From contig MU646328.1 in assembly GCA_026770585.1 (NCBI GenBank), positions 161,810-176,019 of the forward strand: a stretch of DNA of 14,210 nucleotides, in the 5' to 3' direction. Below, in pieces: positions 13,078 to 14,210 of this stretch (within the stretch, counting starts at the first letter, position 1; every line of letters begins with the position of its first letter). Origin of the DNA: Baffinella frigidus (Eukaryota; Cryptophyceae; Cryptomonadales; Baffinellaceae). The notes beneath the pieces are model-generated. The model saw only the letters and a list, made by a program, of their open reading frames with translations. It was not told the DNA's origin and did no database searches. The translations under genes and the position numbers were made by a program.

Positions 13078-14210
13078 CCTCAACCCTCACCCCTCAAACC
13101 TTGACCCCTCAACGAGGCTGCAGGTTGTGAGCCCTTAGTTTTTTGTTTTGTTTTTTGCGGCGGTTGACTGAACCGCGCAGGGGTTGTTGGCAGCCACTGC
13201 ACCGCACAGGGTTAGTGCCGGAGAAGCAATTTAATAACGTGAGCCCGTAACCTATAGATTTGTAAAGTCGCTTTCGTGATTCAAATTATAGAACCCTGCT
13301 CATTTAAAACTCGAAACGGCTCCAATTCCTTTATTTAACCCCGTTGTTTTTATCATTTGTACCAGAATCGAGCGACTTTACAAATCTATAGCCACGTGAT
13401 TCGATTATGAAATTGCGTCGGATCAGTCACCCGGCTTCGGATCAGTCAACCGGGGCCTCGTTCGCAGGCGGAGGTGTACGCGGAGCTAGGCGTCGAGGAG
13501 CGGTTGGAGCTGCTCCTCCTCAACATGCAGCTGGCGCTCGAGACGCGGCGGTTTCGCGCGCTCATCGACCACCAGGCGGACGCGCGCGCAGCCCTTCACG
13601 TAATACCCCGGGTTTGTACCATTTTGGATTTTCAGGGGTTTTAATGCCCGGATTTGTACGGAAATCGTTTAGATGGACCGGCTGGCGCTCGAAACGCGGC
13701 GGTTTCGCGCGCTGATCGACCACCAGGCGGACGCGCACGCAGCCCTGCACGTAATAGATCATATCTCAGATTTTGACGCGATATCGCAGCCCTTCACGTA
13801 TCGTCCCTCGCGTCCCAGATCGTGGCTTGCCATTTTGAAAATTTAGGGTTTAAAATACGGTACCAGGGTTTGTACCATTTTGGATTTTCAGGGTTTTAAA
13901 TGCCCGGATTTGTGCGGAAATCGTTTAGATGGACCGGCTGGCGCTCGAAACGCGGCGGTTTCGGGCGCTCGTGGACCACCAGGCGGACGCGCGTGCAGCC
14001 CTTCACGTAATAGATCATATCTCAGATTTTGGCGTGATATTGGAGCCATTTTGTACTTTTGACGGTTTAAAATACCCAGATTTGTACGAGAATCCTGTAG
14101 ATGGACCAGCTGGCGCTCGAAAAGCTGCTGTTTCGCAAACTCGTCCCTGCACGTCTCCAGGGAGCGCCGTACGATACAGCGTGGCTCGAACAGCCCCGCC
14201 GGCAGGCTCG
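2586..14210 (+). CDS. Large split gene: FYRN-FYRC, coiled coil, DDT and WHIM chromatin protein (3' end outside the window)
   Basis: Exons with matching phases: 2586-2735, 2944-3164, 3481-3523, 3976-4101, 5217-5247, 5550-5608, 7028-7137, 8339-8425, 9622-9682, 9897-9962, 10671-10790, 11954-12032, 12692-13038, 13468-13599. Together they give 544 codons with no internal stop. The protein has FYRN at about residues 58-122, FYRC at 125-191, a charged coiled coil at 200-275, DDT at 320-375, the WHIM-type LNALTWP segment at 386-401, a proline-rich insert at about 415-470, and a WHIM helix segment at 485-544. FYRN and FYRC occur side by side in trithorax-type histone methyltransferases and TBRG1. DDT plus WHIM marks ISWI-partner proteins (BAZ, RLT). 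A nuclear scaffold in chromatin remodelling is the best inference. The start is the first in-frame ATG in a non-repetitive leader. Introns are long and made of telomere-like repeat, foldback elements and duplicated exon pieces. Some exon choices (5, 6, 12) have alternatives. Confidence 0.75.
2944..3164 (+). CDS. Exon 2: FYRN domain
   Basis: The exon follows acceptor CGGATCCAG, with branch-like TGCTGAC upstream, in phase 0, and ends at ...ACACG before donor GTGCGC in phase 2. An earlier CAG at 2857 is excluded because that frame meets TGA at once. It encodes a full FYRN module: LGTILTDIPGY, then the hallmark HVYPVGFKGIRS, then EYMFEIRYGG and ASFVV. In known proteins FYRN packs against FYRC to form one folded unit. 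The recognition is strong, on the YPVGF core and spacing. Confidence 0.85.
3165..3480 (+). repeat. Intron 2: unique sequence followed by CCCTAAA-like repeat
   Basis: 316 bases, donor GTGCGC, acceptor TAAATCAG. The first about 200 bases are unique and contain weak inverted repeats (GACCAAATCG/CGATTTGGT, and TTCCCAA...TTGGGAA around 3270-3303). From about 3360 the tract is CCCTAAA, CCCCAAA and CCTGAACC units on the sense strand. Confidence 0.7.
3481..3523 (+). CDS. Exon 3: start of FYRC domain
   Basis: 43 bases between acceptor AATCAG and donor GTGTCA. Phase 2 in and phase 0 out agree with both neighbours; the split codon CG+A gives Arg. It encodes LGDQVEHVGRTPDQ, matching the 'G-x-[ST]-P-x-x-A-W' opening of FYRC once joined to AW of exon 4. 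Both sides are telomere-like repeat, so this is an island of coding sequence. Confidence 0.75.
3524..3772 (+). repeat. Intron 3, first part: CCCTAAA/CCCCAAA repeat
   Basis: From donor GTGTCA at 3524 the sequence is almost entirely CCCTAAACC, CCCCAAACC and CCATAAACC variants. It runs up to the first, broken copy of exon 4 at 3773. The minus-strand open frame in this stretch (repeated VWGLGF-like units) is an artefact of the repeat. Confidence 0.85.
3773..3829 (+). pseudogene. Echo of exon 4 (5' portion with acceptor)
   Basis: The acceptor CCCAATCCAG is followed by TWARVPSAGGAAPKPLFN, matching AWGRVPSAGGAAHKPLFN of exon 4. The copy then dissolves into CCCTAAA repeat and reaches TAA with no donor, so it cannot substitute for exon 4. 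The identical AATCCAG acceptor context shows that the upstream intron end was duplicated with it. Confidence 0.85.
3838..3975 (+). other. Intron 3, last part
   Basis: CCCTAAA repeat (3838-3864), then about 75 bases of unique sequence (3866-3940) that I cannot assign, then CCATAAA and CCCTGAA variants leading into acceptor AATCCAG of exon 4. The unique block has no matching splice pair in the right phase. Confidence 0.6.
3976..4101 (+). CDS. Exon 4: core of FYRC domain
   Basis: 42 codons, phase 0 in and out, from acceptor AATCCAG to donor GTGTCT. It encodes AWGRV, PLFNPSGSALKSLLKGV and DGHALFGLCSE. The G-x-x-LFGL signature with an upstream AW is typical of FYRC. The frame happens to stay open across the CT-rich start of the intron and a second copy of the exon end, giving a misleading long ORF to about 4473. 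Confidence 0.8.
4102..4229 (+). repeat. CT-rich microsatellite at the start of intron 4
   Basis: Mostly (CT)n and CTCCCT units with a short (CA)n run, immediately after the donor GTGTCT. It is the spacer of a tandem duplication of about 201 bp that includes the end of exon 4. Confidence 0.9.
4230..4302 (+). pseudogene. Echo of exon 4 (3' portion with donor)
   Basis: Nearly identical to 4030-4101 (encodes TPSGSALKSLLKGVDGHALF then GLCSE). It is followed by a GT (GTGCCG) and the same CT-rich sequence. No acceptor AG is seen at its left edge. The offset is about 201 bases, a multiple of three, so the frame stays open between copies; retention would add a Leu/Ser-rich linker. Confidence 0.85.
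4303..4460 (+). repeat. Second CT/CTCG microsatellite
   Basis: Duplicate of the CT-rich intron start with an (AC)n run, a pure (CT)n block of about 50 bases, and GCTC units. Open frames on both strands here are translations of the dinucleotide repeat. Confidence 0.9.
4461..4653. other. Unassigned part of intron 4
   Basis: Unique sequence without an exon I can defend. It contains CAG acceptor-like sites near 4520-4531 but no following segment with family resemblance. Confidence 0.5.
4654..4776. mobile_element. Foldback element, 123 bp
   Basis: Near-perfect hairpin. Outer arms are CGAGTATTTATGATAAATAC and its complement. Inner arms are AAATTTACTACACACATG and CATGTGTGTAGTAAATTT. The loop is about 22 bp. 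It is AT-rich against a GC-rich host. No target duplication is visible. Confidence 0.85.
4798..4917 (+). mobile_element. Foldback element, family A, copy 1
   Basis: 120 bp with terminal inverted repeats CTAGCTCTGCCT / AGGCAGCGCTAG and inner arms TTATTCTGGCTCGTC / GACGAGCCAGAATAA. A second copy in reverse orientation lies at 6800-6920 and aligns over its full length. Both ends sit at TA, as expected for a TA target duplication of Tc1/mariner-type MITEs; that assignment is inference. Confidence 0.9.
4954..4976 (+). pseudogene. Echo of exon 5, degenerate
   Basis: The acceptor CTCGCAG is followed by codons for VVMQALP, lacking the RQQ codons of the other copies, then GTACTA. The downstream sequence (ACACACCAACAAGTCGATTGTAAAAC) is repeated after the next copy, so exon and intron were duplicated together. 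Confidence 0.8.
5080..5111 (+). pseudogene. Echo or alternative copy of exon 5
   Basis: The acceptor CACATCCAG is followed by VVRQQMQALP and then donor GTACAC. Coding quality equals that of the 5217 copy, but its donor leaves phase 2, which does not fit exon 6 in the good frame. It could be used only with a frame change. Confidence 0.7.
5217..5247 (+). CDS. Exon 5: end of FYRC domain (third tandem copy)
   Basis: Acceptor ACCTGCAG, phase 0, encoding VVRQQMQALP plus G. FYRC domains end in a helix with 'ALPG', so joining to FGLCSE of exon 4 completes the domain. The donor GTTATT gives phase 1, matching exon 6 at 5550. A longer version to 5255 (donor GTATGC, phase 0) would match the other exon 6 copy at 5775. 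Reading on would stop at TAA near 5288. Confidence 0.65.
5290..5530 (+). repeat. Telomere-like variant array (CCCGAAA) in intron 5
   Basis: About 25 units, mainly CCCGAAA with CTCGAAA and CCTGAAA variants, grading into CCCCAAA from about 5480. This is a locally homogenised variant different from other introns. The long minus-strand open frame here is repeat translation. Confidence 0.9.
5550..5608 (+). CDS. Exon 6: start of charged helix
   Basis: Acceptor GACGCAG, phase 1 in, phase 0 out at GTGGCG. It encodes SEHLPGASAANKERAKLQQ, a helix-forming sequence that runs into the coiled coil of exon 7. A full second copy (5775-5831) and a partial third (5886-5909) follow. Confidence 0.65.
5609..5774 (+). 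other. Spacer between the two exon 6 copies
   Basis: GC-rich unique sequence with an internal inverted repeat (CCCGCGGAAATCCGCGGG around 5702-5719). No exon is seen. Confidence 0.5.
5775..5831 (+). pseudogene. Echo or alternative copy of exon 6
   Basis: 57 bases identical to 5552-5608, with its own acceptor GTCCACAG and donor GTTGTG, and phase 0 at both ends. Because the phase is symmetric it could be used as an alternative to exon 6, or in addition to it if exon 5 used donor GTATGC. Confidence 0.75.
5886..5909 (+). pseudogene. Echo of exon 6 (3' portion with donor)
   Basis: Encodes KERAKLRQ followed by GTTGCGAGCC, matching the end of exon 6 and its intron start. The rest of the exon is absent. 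Confidence 0.75.
5935..6212 (+). repeat. Tandem array of 'CCTGCCTCA' units with a duplicated 40-bp block
   Basis: Repeated CACGCCCTATCCTGCCTCA and related units. A block GTGTCCCCCTCT(C/G)... ending CATACACTCAAGCGT occurs at about 6026-6073 and again at 6170-6210. It lies in intron 6 and is non-coding as far as I can tell. Confidence 0.8.
6211..6391. mobile_element. Foldback element with nested palindrome, 181 bp
   Basis: Perfect 26-bp terminal inverted repeats beginning CCACACGAGGCTATCCATGC. An inner perfect 20-bp stem occupies 6292-6311 and 6314-6333 (TGATCACGTTTCCGTACGGA) with a 2-base loop. No target duplication is recognised. Confidence 0.9.
6439..6477 (+). pseudogene. Echo of exon 7 (5' portion with acceptor)
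   Basis: The acceptor GAGTGCAG is followed by MQARHRAKDLERQ, matching MQGRHRAKELELL of exon 7. It then becomes a short tandem repeat and meets TAG, with no donor. Confidence 0.8.
6475..6560 (+). repeat. 18-bp tandem repeat (AGATATAGCCTGGCCTC)
   Basis: About five units of AGAT(A/G)TAGCCTGGCCTC with single-base variants, growing directly out of the broken exon 7 echo. Confidence 0.9.
6586..6695. mobile_element. Inverted-repeat element with 26-bp palindrome
   Basis: A perfect palindrome AGAATGTACAGGATCCTGTACATTCT (halves of 13) lies at 6612-6637, inside weaker outer ends CAATCGTAAG / TTTTGCGATTG. It is probably a decayed or rearranged foldback element. Confidence 0.55.
6800..6920 (-). mobile_element. 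Foldback element, family A, copy 2 (reverse orientation)
   Basis: 121 bp. The reverse complement aligns end to end with 4798-4917, including GAATAGAAAGCCTTT and the CTGGCTCGTCC arms. Short GGGGGACTTTCTT / GGGGGACTTCTTT direct repeats flank it, but they are not an exact target duplication. Confidence 0.9.
7028..7137 (+). CDS. Exon 7: coiled coil
   Basis: Acceptor CGTGCAG, phase 0 in, phase 2 out at GTGGGG. It encodes MQGRHRAKELELLKRLEEGV followed by KREEAREAQRVEKERG. Dense Glu/Arg/Lys with Leu at heptad-like spacing predicts a long charged helix, as seen ahead of DDT domains in BAZ and RLT proteins. Confidence 0.75.
7140..7720 (+). repeat. Tandem duplication of exon 7 end plus intron
   Basis: Copies of the exon 7 3' portion recur at about 7284-7344 (complete to the donor-like GTGCGA), 7587-7632 (cut short) and about 7696-7712 (last few codons). 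Between them an intron block repeats: CTGTTTACTGGTCCAAAGTTGA, a TTTTGTACCGTA(G/A)CCCC run, and TTGACTTATGAATAGTCGGTCAGCAC. The 7284 copy has changed codons (RLQEARDAQRVEKERG) but keeps the frame and the donor. Confidence 0.8.
7860..8037. repeat. 27-bp minisatellite, about 6.5 units
   Basis: The unit is CGATTCAGCTC(C/T)TTTGTATT followed by (C/G)GATT(C/G)T. The length is a multiple of three, so open frames appear on both strands with a 9-residue period. These are artefacts: there is no start context, and the repeat lies wholly inside intron 7. Confidence 0.95.
8099..8176. repeat. Inverted repeats around AGAGTTAAACTG
   Basis: Four copies of GAGAGTTAAACTG or its complement. Positions 8142-8175 form a 34-bp palindrome with one mismatched pair. 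This is a small foldback structure in intron 7. Confidence 0.75.
8339..8425 (+). CDS. Exon 8: coiled coil continued
   Basis: Acceptor GTGGGCAG after a T-rich tract, phase 2 in, phase 2 out at GTGCGT. It encodes EERRIDLENLREVERRRKAG followed by VKSVNFAN. The phase matches exon 7 through a split Arg codon. The sequence continues the Arg/Glu-rich helix. Confidence 0.75.
8469..8560 (+). repeat. Dispersed intron repeat (GCGTCTTTCTATT...GGCCACTTTT)
   Basis: GTCTTTCTATTATTTGTACC followed by ACGAATCGGCCACTTTT recurs, slightly changed, at about 10807 and 10998 after the DDT exon copies. The same intron sequence is thus found in two different introns of this gene. Confidence 0.75.
8568..8622 (+). pseudogene. 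Echo of exon 8 (3' portion with donor)
   Basis: GTTCGTCGGCGGAAGGCG through GCTAACCG matches the end of exon 8 (RRRKAG, KSV, ANR). It is followed by GT, which is the first base pair before a foldback element. No acceptor is apparent. Confidence 0.8.
8625..8752 (-). mobile_element. Foldback element, family B, copy 1
   Basis: Terminal inverted repeats ACCGCTCAGAAGACTAC / GTAGCCTTCTGAGCGGT. The reverse complement aligns along its length with 11793-11919. It starts two bases after the echo of exon 8, so the donor-like GTACCG is formed at the junction of exon copy and element. Confidence 0.9.
8753..8950. other. Unassigned part of intron 8
   Basis: Unique sequence apart from a short direct repeat (TTTTTGGACATA twice near 8778-8805). 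The open frames seen here on the minus strand run through the foldback element and show no family resemblance. Confidence 0.5.
8951..9124. mobile_element. Foldback element with nested palindrome, 174 bp
   Basis: Perfect 23-bp terminal inverted repeats beginning ACCACGCAAGAGTGTAGGGC. A 24-bp perfect palindrome lies at 8987-9010 (halves GAAATAGTAGAA / TTCTACTATTTC). The plan is the same as that of the element at 6211, with unrelated sequence. Confidence 0.9.
9125..9420. other. Unassigned end of intron 8
   Basis: Contains a 24-bp perfect palindrome at 9282-9305 (TTTCACCTTGAA / TTCAAGGTGAAA), imperfect inverted copies of a CCACTTAGCAGCC motif, and at about 9226 an inverted match to the AATCGTTTAGATGGAC sequence found before the WHIM exon echoes. 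No exon is recognised. Confidence 0.55.
9440..9621 (+). repeat. C-rich and CCCTAAA-like end of intron 8
   Basis: Starts as poly-C and CCCCCAAA-rich, becoming CCCTAAACCC before acceptor AAGCAG. The reverse-strand open frame here is repeat translation. Confidence 0.85.
9622..9682 (+). CDS. Exon 9: linker before DDT
   Basis: Acceptor CCAAGCAG, phase 2 in, phase 0 out at GTAAAC. It encodes HVLVDDQDLLEIREDFPRAD. Acidic 'DD..LL' linkers of this kind lie between the coiled coil and DDT in BAZ/RLT-type proteins. Only this exon of the middle region has no obvious full echo. Confidence 0.75.
9683..9896 (+). repeat. Intron 9, wholly telomere-like
   Basis: GTAAACCC at the donor to TACACCAG at the acceptor, 214 bases made almost entirely of CCCTAAA, CCCCAAA and CCCTTAA units on the sense strand. 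This is the cleanest example of an intron built of the repeat. Confidence 0.9.
9897..9962 (+). CDS. Exon 10: proline-rich linker
   Basis: 22 codons, phase 0 at both ends, acceptor TACACCAG, donor GTAAGT (best consensus donor in the gene). It encodes APPPRADGSLVASEP and VECGVDA. Confidence 0.75.
10071..10114 (+). pseudogene. Echo of exon 10 (3' portion with donor)
   Basis: Encodes SLVALEPVECGVDA followed by GTAAGTCAACCCTAA, and is preceded by TTAG. The following intron also repeats (GTGAGGAG..., GCGAAAGTGGAGGATGCGT), so exon end and intron start were duplicated as a unit of about 152 bp. Confidence 0.85.
10191..10368. mobile_element. Foldback element with internal 53-bp repeats
   Basis: Perfect 23-bp terminal inverted repeats beginning CGTCTTTCTATCATCCATAC. 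The interior has repeated ACCGGTATGGATGATAGAA units (period near 53 bp) and a 32-bp palindrome at 10196-10227. It is inserted between two exon 10 echoes. Confidence 0.8.
10383..10417 (+). pseudogene. Echo of exon 10 (short third copy with donor)
   Basis: GGTGGTGGCGTTGGAGCCG through CGGCGCG followed by GTAAGTCAACCC. A deletion removes several codons and shifts the frame relative to exon 10. Confidence 0.8.
10425..10670 (+). repeat. Variant telomere-like arrays (CCTCAAA, CCATAAA, CCACAAA) ending intron 10
   Basis: Successive blocks of CCCTAAA, CCTCAAA, CCATTAA, CCATAAA and CCACAAA/CCACGAA, each locally uniform, up to acceptor CACACCGCAG. The minus-strand open frame (repeated VYGLWFMV-like units) is repeat translation. 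Confidence 0.9.
10671..10790 (+). CDS. Exon 11: DDT domain, first part
   Basis: 40 codons, phase 0 at both ends. It encodes LVPGVLDAWVFTHAFAETLG then AKRVSLEEFCSLLQAPGCE. This matches the DDT pattern in which a hydrophobic helix (V-W/L-x-F-x-x-x-F) precedes Leu-Gly and an 'f-s-l-e-e-l' helix. DDT modules are found in ISWI partners and the NURF subunit BPTF. The frame stays open past the donor GTGCCG, but the extension is shared repeat sequence. Confidence 0.8.
10884..10978 (+). pseudogene. Echo of exon 11 (3' portion with donor)
   Basis: Nearly identical to exon 11 from FAETLG to GCE, followed by donor GTGCTG and the same intron sequence. At its left end four bases are missing relative to exon 11 (CACGCCTTC becomes CTTC-like), which breaks the frame. 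The unit length is about 188 bp. Confidence 0.85.
11071..11122 (+). pseudogene. Diverged third echo of exon 11
   Basis: WSLKELCLLVHAPGC resembles VSLEEFCSLLQAPGC. It lies immediately after the repeated intron block ending TTGACTTA. The GT donor is replaced by GTCC one codon later, so use is doubtful. Confidence 0.65.
11205..11262. repeat. Inverted dispersed repeat and a short TTTAGGG run
   Basis: TTGACAGACTATTCTCAAG and GCTGGG match the reverse complement of the intron 7 block (TGAATAGTCGGTCAGC). Next to it is GGGTTTAGGGTTTAGGG in the opposite orientation to all other intron repeat of this gene, as if the whole segment were inverted. Confidence 0.6.
11325..11474. mobile_element. Foldback element with 8-bp target-site duplication
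   Basis: 150 bp, near-perfect hairpin with arms of about 70 bp beginning TTATCTCAGAAAACGAGTTC and containing the inner palindrome AACGAGTTCTAAAACTCGTT. It is flanked by exact direct repeats GACTGTAC (11317-11324 and 11475-11482). An 8-bp duplication is the hallmark of hAT-type (and some other) DNA transposons. Non-autonomous. Confidence 0.9.
11518..11617 (+). repeat. CACTAAA-variant array ending intron 11, part 1
   Basis: Six to seven uniform CACTAAA units followed by CCATAAA and CCCTAAA, up to acceptor CTTCCAG. Confidence 0.9.
11618..11656 (+). pseudogene. Echo of exon 12 (copy 1, 5' portion)
   Basis: The acceptor CTTCCAG is followed by VVHGLHTRCRGP, then TAA within telomere-like repeat. 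It resembles VFHGLHVRLISA of exon 12. Confidence 0.8.
11733..11777 (+). pseudogene. Echo of exon 12 (copy 2, 5' portion)
   Basis: After an A-rich tract and AG, it encodes VFHGLHVRLVFALYK. It is interrupted shortly afterwards by the family B foldback element at 11793. Confidence 0.8.
11793..11919 (+). mobile_element. Foldback element, family B, copy 2
   Basis: 127 bp aligning with the reverse complement of 8625-8752: GCTCAG(C/A)AGGCTACG at one end, CAGCCCGGATAT and GGCTCCAATTCCGGATC in the middle, GTAGCCTTTTGAGTGG at the other. More diverged at its left end. Confidence 0.85.
11954..12032 (+). CDS. Exon 12: DDT domain, second part
   Basis: After GGGGAAAAAG, phase 0 in: VFHGLHVRLISALYKDFPGN then SADVFIG. 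DDT domains end with a helix of the form 'i-H-x-x-L-L', which HGLHVRLISALYKD fits. The best phase-matched exit is after ATCG with a GC donor (GCAACCCCCAAACCC), leaving phase 1 for exon 13. A GT donor after GCCGAC is possible but out of phase. A second version with identical exit lies at 12203-12263. Confidence 0.6.
12072..12125 (+). pseudogene. Echo of exon 13 start
   Basis: The acceptor CGCCGGCAG is followed, in the exon 13 frame, by (G)RLVNARVT, like (G)RPLNALTW and (G)RPLNARPV. It ends at GTGACT. The 22 bases ending at the acceptor and CTCG recur exactly at the right edge of the window. Confidence 0.55.
12203..12263 (+). pseudogene. Alternative or echo copy of exon 12
   Basis: The acceptor CAGTCCAG is followed by GRVVFSLYKDFPGNSADVFI plus G, then the same GC donor context. 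It has phase 0 in and phase 1 out, exactly as the 11954 copy, so it could be an alternative exon that lacks the HGLH helix. Confidence 0.65.
12270..12455 (+). repeat. Telomere-like repeat before WHIM exon echo
   Basis: CCCTGCA, CCCTAAA, CCCGAAA and CCCCAAA units up to acceptor CATACCCAG. The block AAAGCTTGAATCCT followed by CAACCCCAATGCCT-like units is also seen at 9720-9745, so part of intron 9 is shared with this intron. Confidence 0.85.
12456..12505 (+). pseudogene. Echo of exon 13 (5' portion with acceptor)
   Basis: Encodes (G)RPLNARPVFFHQYLKNL, parallel to RPLNALTWPALFHQYLHML. It then becomes a 9-bp tandem repeat and has no donor. Confidence 0.85.
12514..12597 (+). repeat. 9-bp tandem repeat (ACTTGACAG / ACTTTACAG)
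   Basis: About nine units growing out of the broken exon 13 echo. The open frame across it (LDRLYRLDR-like) is repeat translation. Confidence 0.9.
12692..13038 (+). CDS. Exon 13: WHIM-type segment with proline-rich insert
   Basis: Acceptor GAACCCAG, phase 1 in, phase 0 out at GTTCCC, 115 codons. It starts RPLNALTWPALFHQYLHMLE, close to the LNPLTWPEIL motif of plant RLT (DDT-WHIM) proteins. Then comes a low-complexity insert with four to five TGPPQDQ-type heptapeptides (about 12797-12885) and a Gly/Arg stretch, then EEEEAAFLRRGVRALQ, which leads into the next WHIM helix. The insert keeps frame and is C/G-rich, so it has probably expanded by slippage. Confidence 0.75.
13039..13251 (+). repeat. 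Intron 13 start: CCCTCAA array and duplicated short motifs
   Basis: A CCCTCAA/CCCCTCA array runs to about 13110. Then GAGGCTGCAGGTTGTG follows, a short echo of the exon 13 end and donor, and a direct repeat of ACCGC(G/A)CAGGG near 13171-13212. Confidence 0.7.
13252..13391. mobile_element. Foldback element, 140 bp
   Basis: Perfect 21-bp terminal inverted repeats beginning CTATAGATTTGTAAAGTCGC. The motif CGTGATTC lies just inside the left end and again just outside the right end. The interior shares GGCTCCAATTCC with family B. Confidence 0.85.
13468..13599 (+). CDS. Exon 14: WHIM helix segment
   Basis: 44 codons, phase 0 at both ends, acceptor TTCGCAG, donor GTAATA. It encodes AEVYAELGVEERLELLLLNM, then QLALETRRFRALIDHQ and ADARAALH. 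WHIM modules have 'Y-x-x-L-s-x-e-x-K-L-x-l-L' followed by a helix ending in an 'R-x-x-I-D' turn; this fits well. The last 26 codons are repeated downstream. Confidence 0.8.
13673..13750 (+). pseudogene. Tandem copy of exon 14 end (copy 2), possible cassette exon
   Basis: 78 bases between acceptor CGTTTAG and donor GTAATA, phase 0 at both ends. It encodes MDRLALETRRFRALIDHQAD then AHAALH. Nothing in it prevents splicing, so inclusion would lengthen the protein by 26 residues. Confidence 0.8.
13929..14006 (+). pseudogene. Tandem copy of exon 14 end (copy 3), possible cassette exon
   Basis: 78 bases with the same acceptor TCGTTTAG and donor GTAATA. It encodes MDRLALETRRFRALVDHQAD then ARAALH. 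The upstream intron block (TTTGTACCATTTTGGATTTT) is repeated from copy 2. Confidence 0.8.
14101..14152 (+). pseudogene. Shortened fourth copy of exon 14 end
   Basis: Starts MDQLALEKLLFRKLV after CCTGTAG. Compared with the others it lacks the DHQADA codons, and reaches CTGCAC followed by GTCTCC. In the frame of the other copies the sequence would read on as HVSRERRTIQR, so this copy may instead carry the next true coding segment. Unresolved at the window edge. Confidence 0.5.

Noticed and set aside
1-14210. tRNA, rRNA or autonomous transposase genes
   Set aside because: I saw no cloverleaf, rRNA-like sequence or transposase motif. The mobile elements here are short and non-coding.

Overview
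The window looks like nuclear DNA from a protist or alga whose telomere repeat is of the TTTAGGG type (green algae and plants, dinoflagellates, some other algae). I cannot name the species. The evidence is eukaryotic-type split genes with GT..AG introns, chromatin-protein domains (FYRN, FYRC, DDT, WHIM), a MYND zinc finger and CCHC zinc knuckles. The introns are packed with degenerate CCCTAAA-like repeat and contain no bacterial-type operons. This is an internal locus, not a chromosome end, because genes lie on both sides of every telomere-like tract.

Layout. On the minus strand, bases 2237 to 1065 hold a two-exon gene for a MYND zinc-finger protein with an ankyrin-like segment. Further along the same strand lie a CCHC zinc-knuckle exon (849-346) and a possible terminal exon (121-61), either as part of the same gene or as a neighbour. 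Bases 2238-2585 form a divergent intergenic (promoter) region. From 2586 to the right edge, the plus strand carries one large split gene. By joining exons whose splice phases agree I reconstruct 14 exons, 1632 coding nucleotides and 544 codons, open at the right edge: start, FYRN, FYRC, a charged coiled coil, DDT, a WHIM-type LNxLTWP segment, a proline-rich insert, and a WHIM helix segment. This suggests a nuclear chromatin-remodelling or histone-modification subunit.

Three features stand out. First, most exons of the large gene have one to three extra partial copies ('echoes') beside them, usually carrying the exon's own donor or acceptor; some preserve splice phase and could act as alternative exons. 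Second, almost all introns are filled with telomere-like repeat, read as CCCTAAA on the sense strand in both transcription directions, so the repeat orientation flips at the divergent promoter. Third, at least nine foldback (inverted-repeat, MITE-like) elements of about 120-180 bp sit in the introns or between genes. Two families occur twice, in opposite orientations. One element has a perfect 8-bp target-site duplication.

All exon calls come from reading by eye: open frame, splice consensus, phase agreement and protein-family resemblance. No transcript or database evidence was available.
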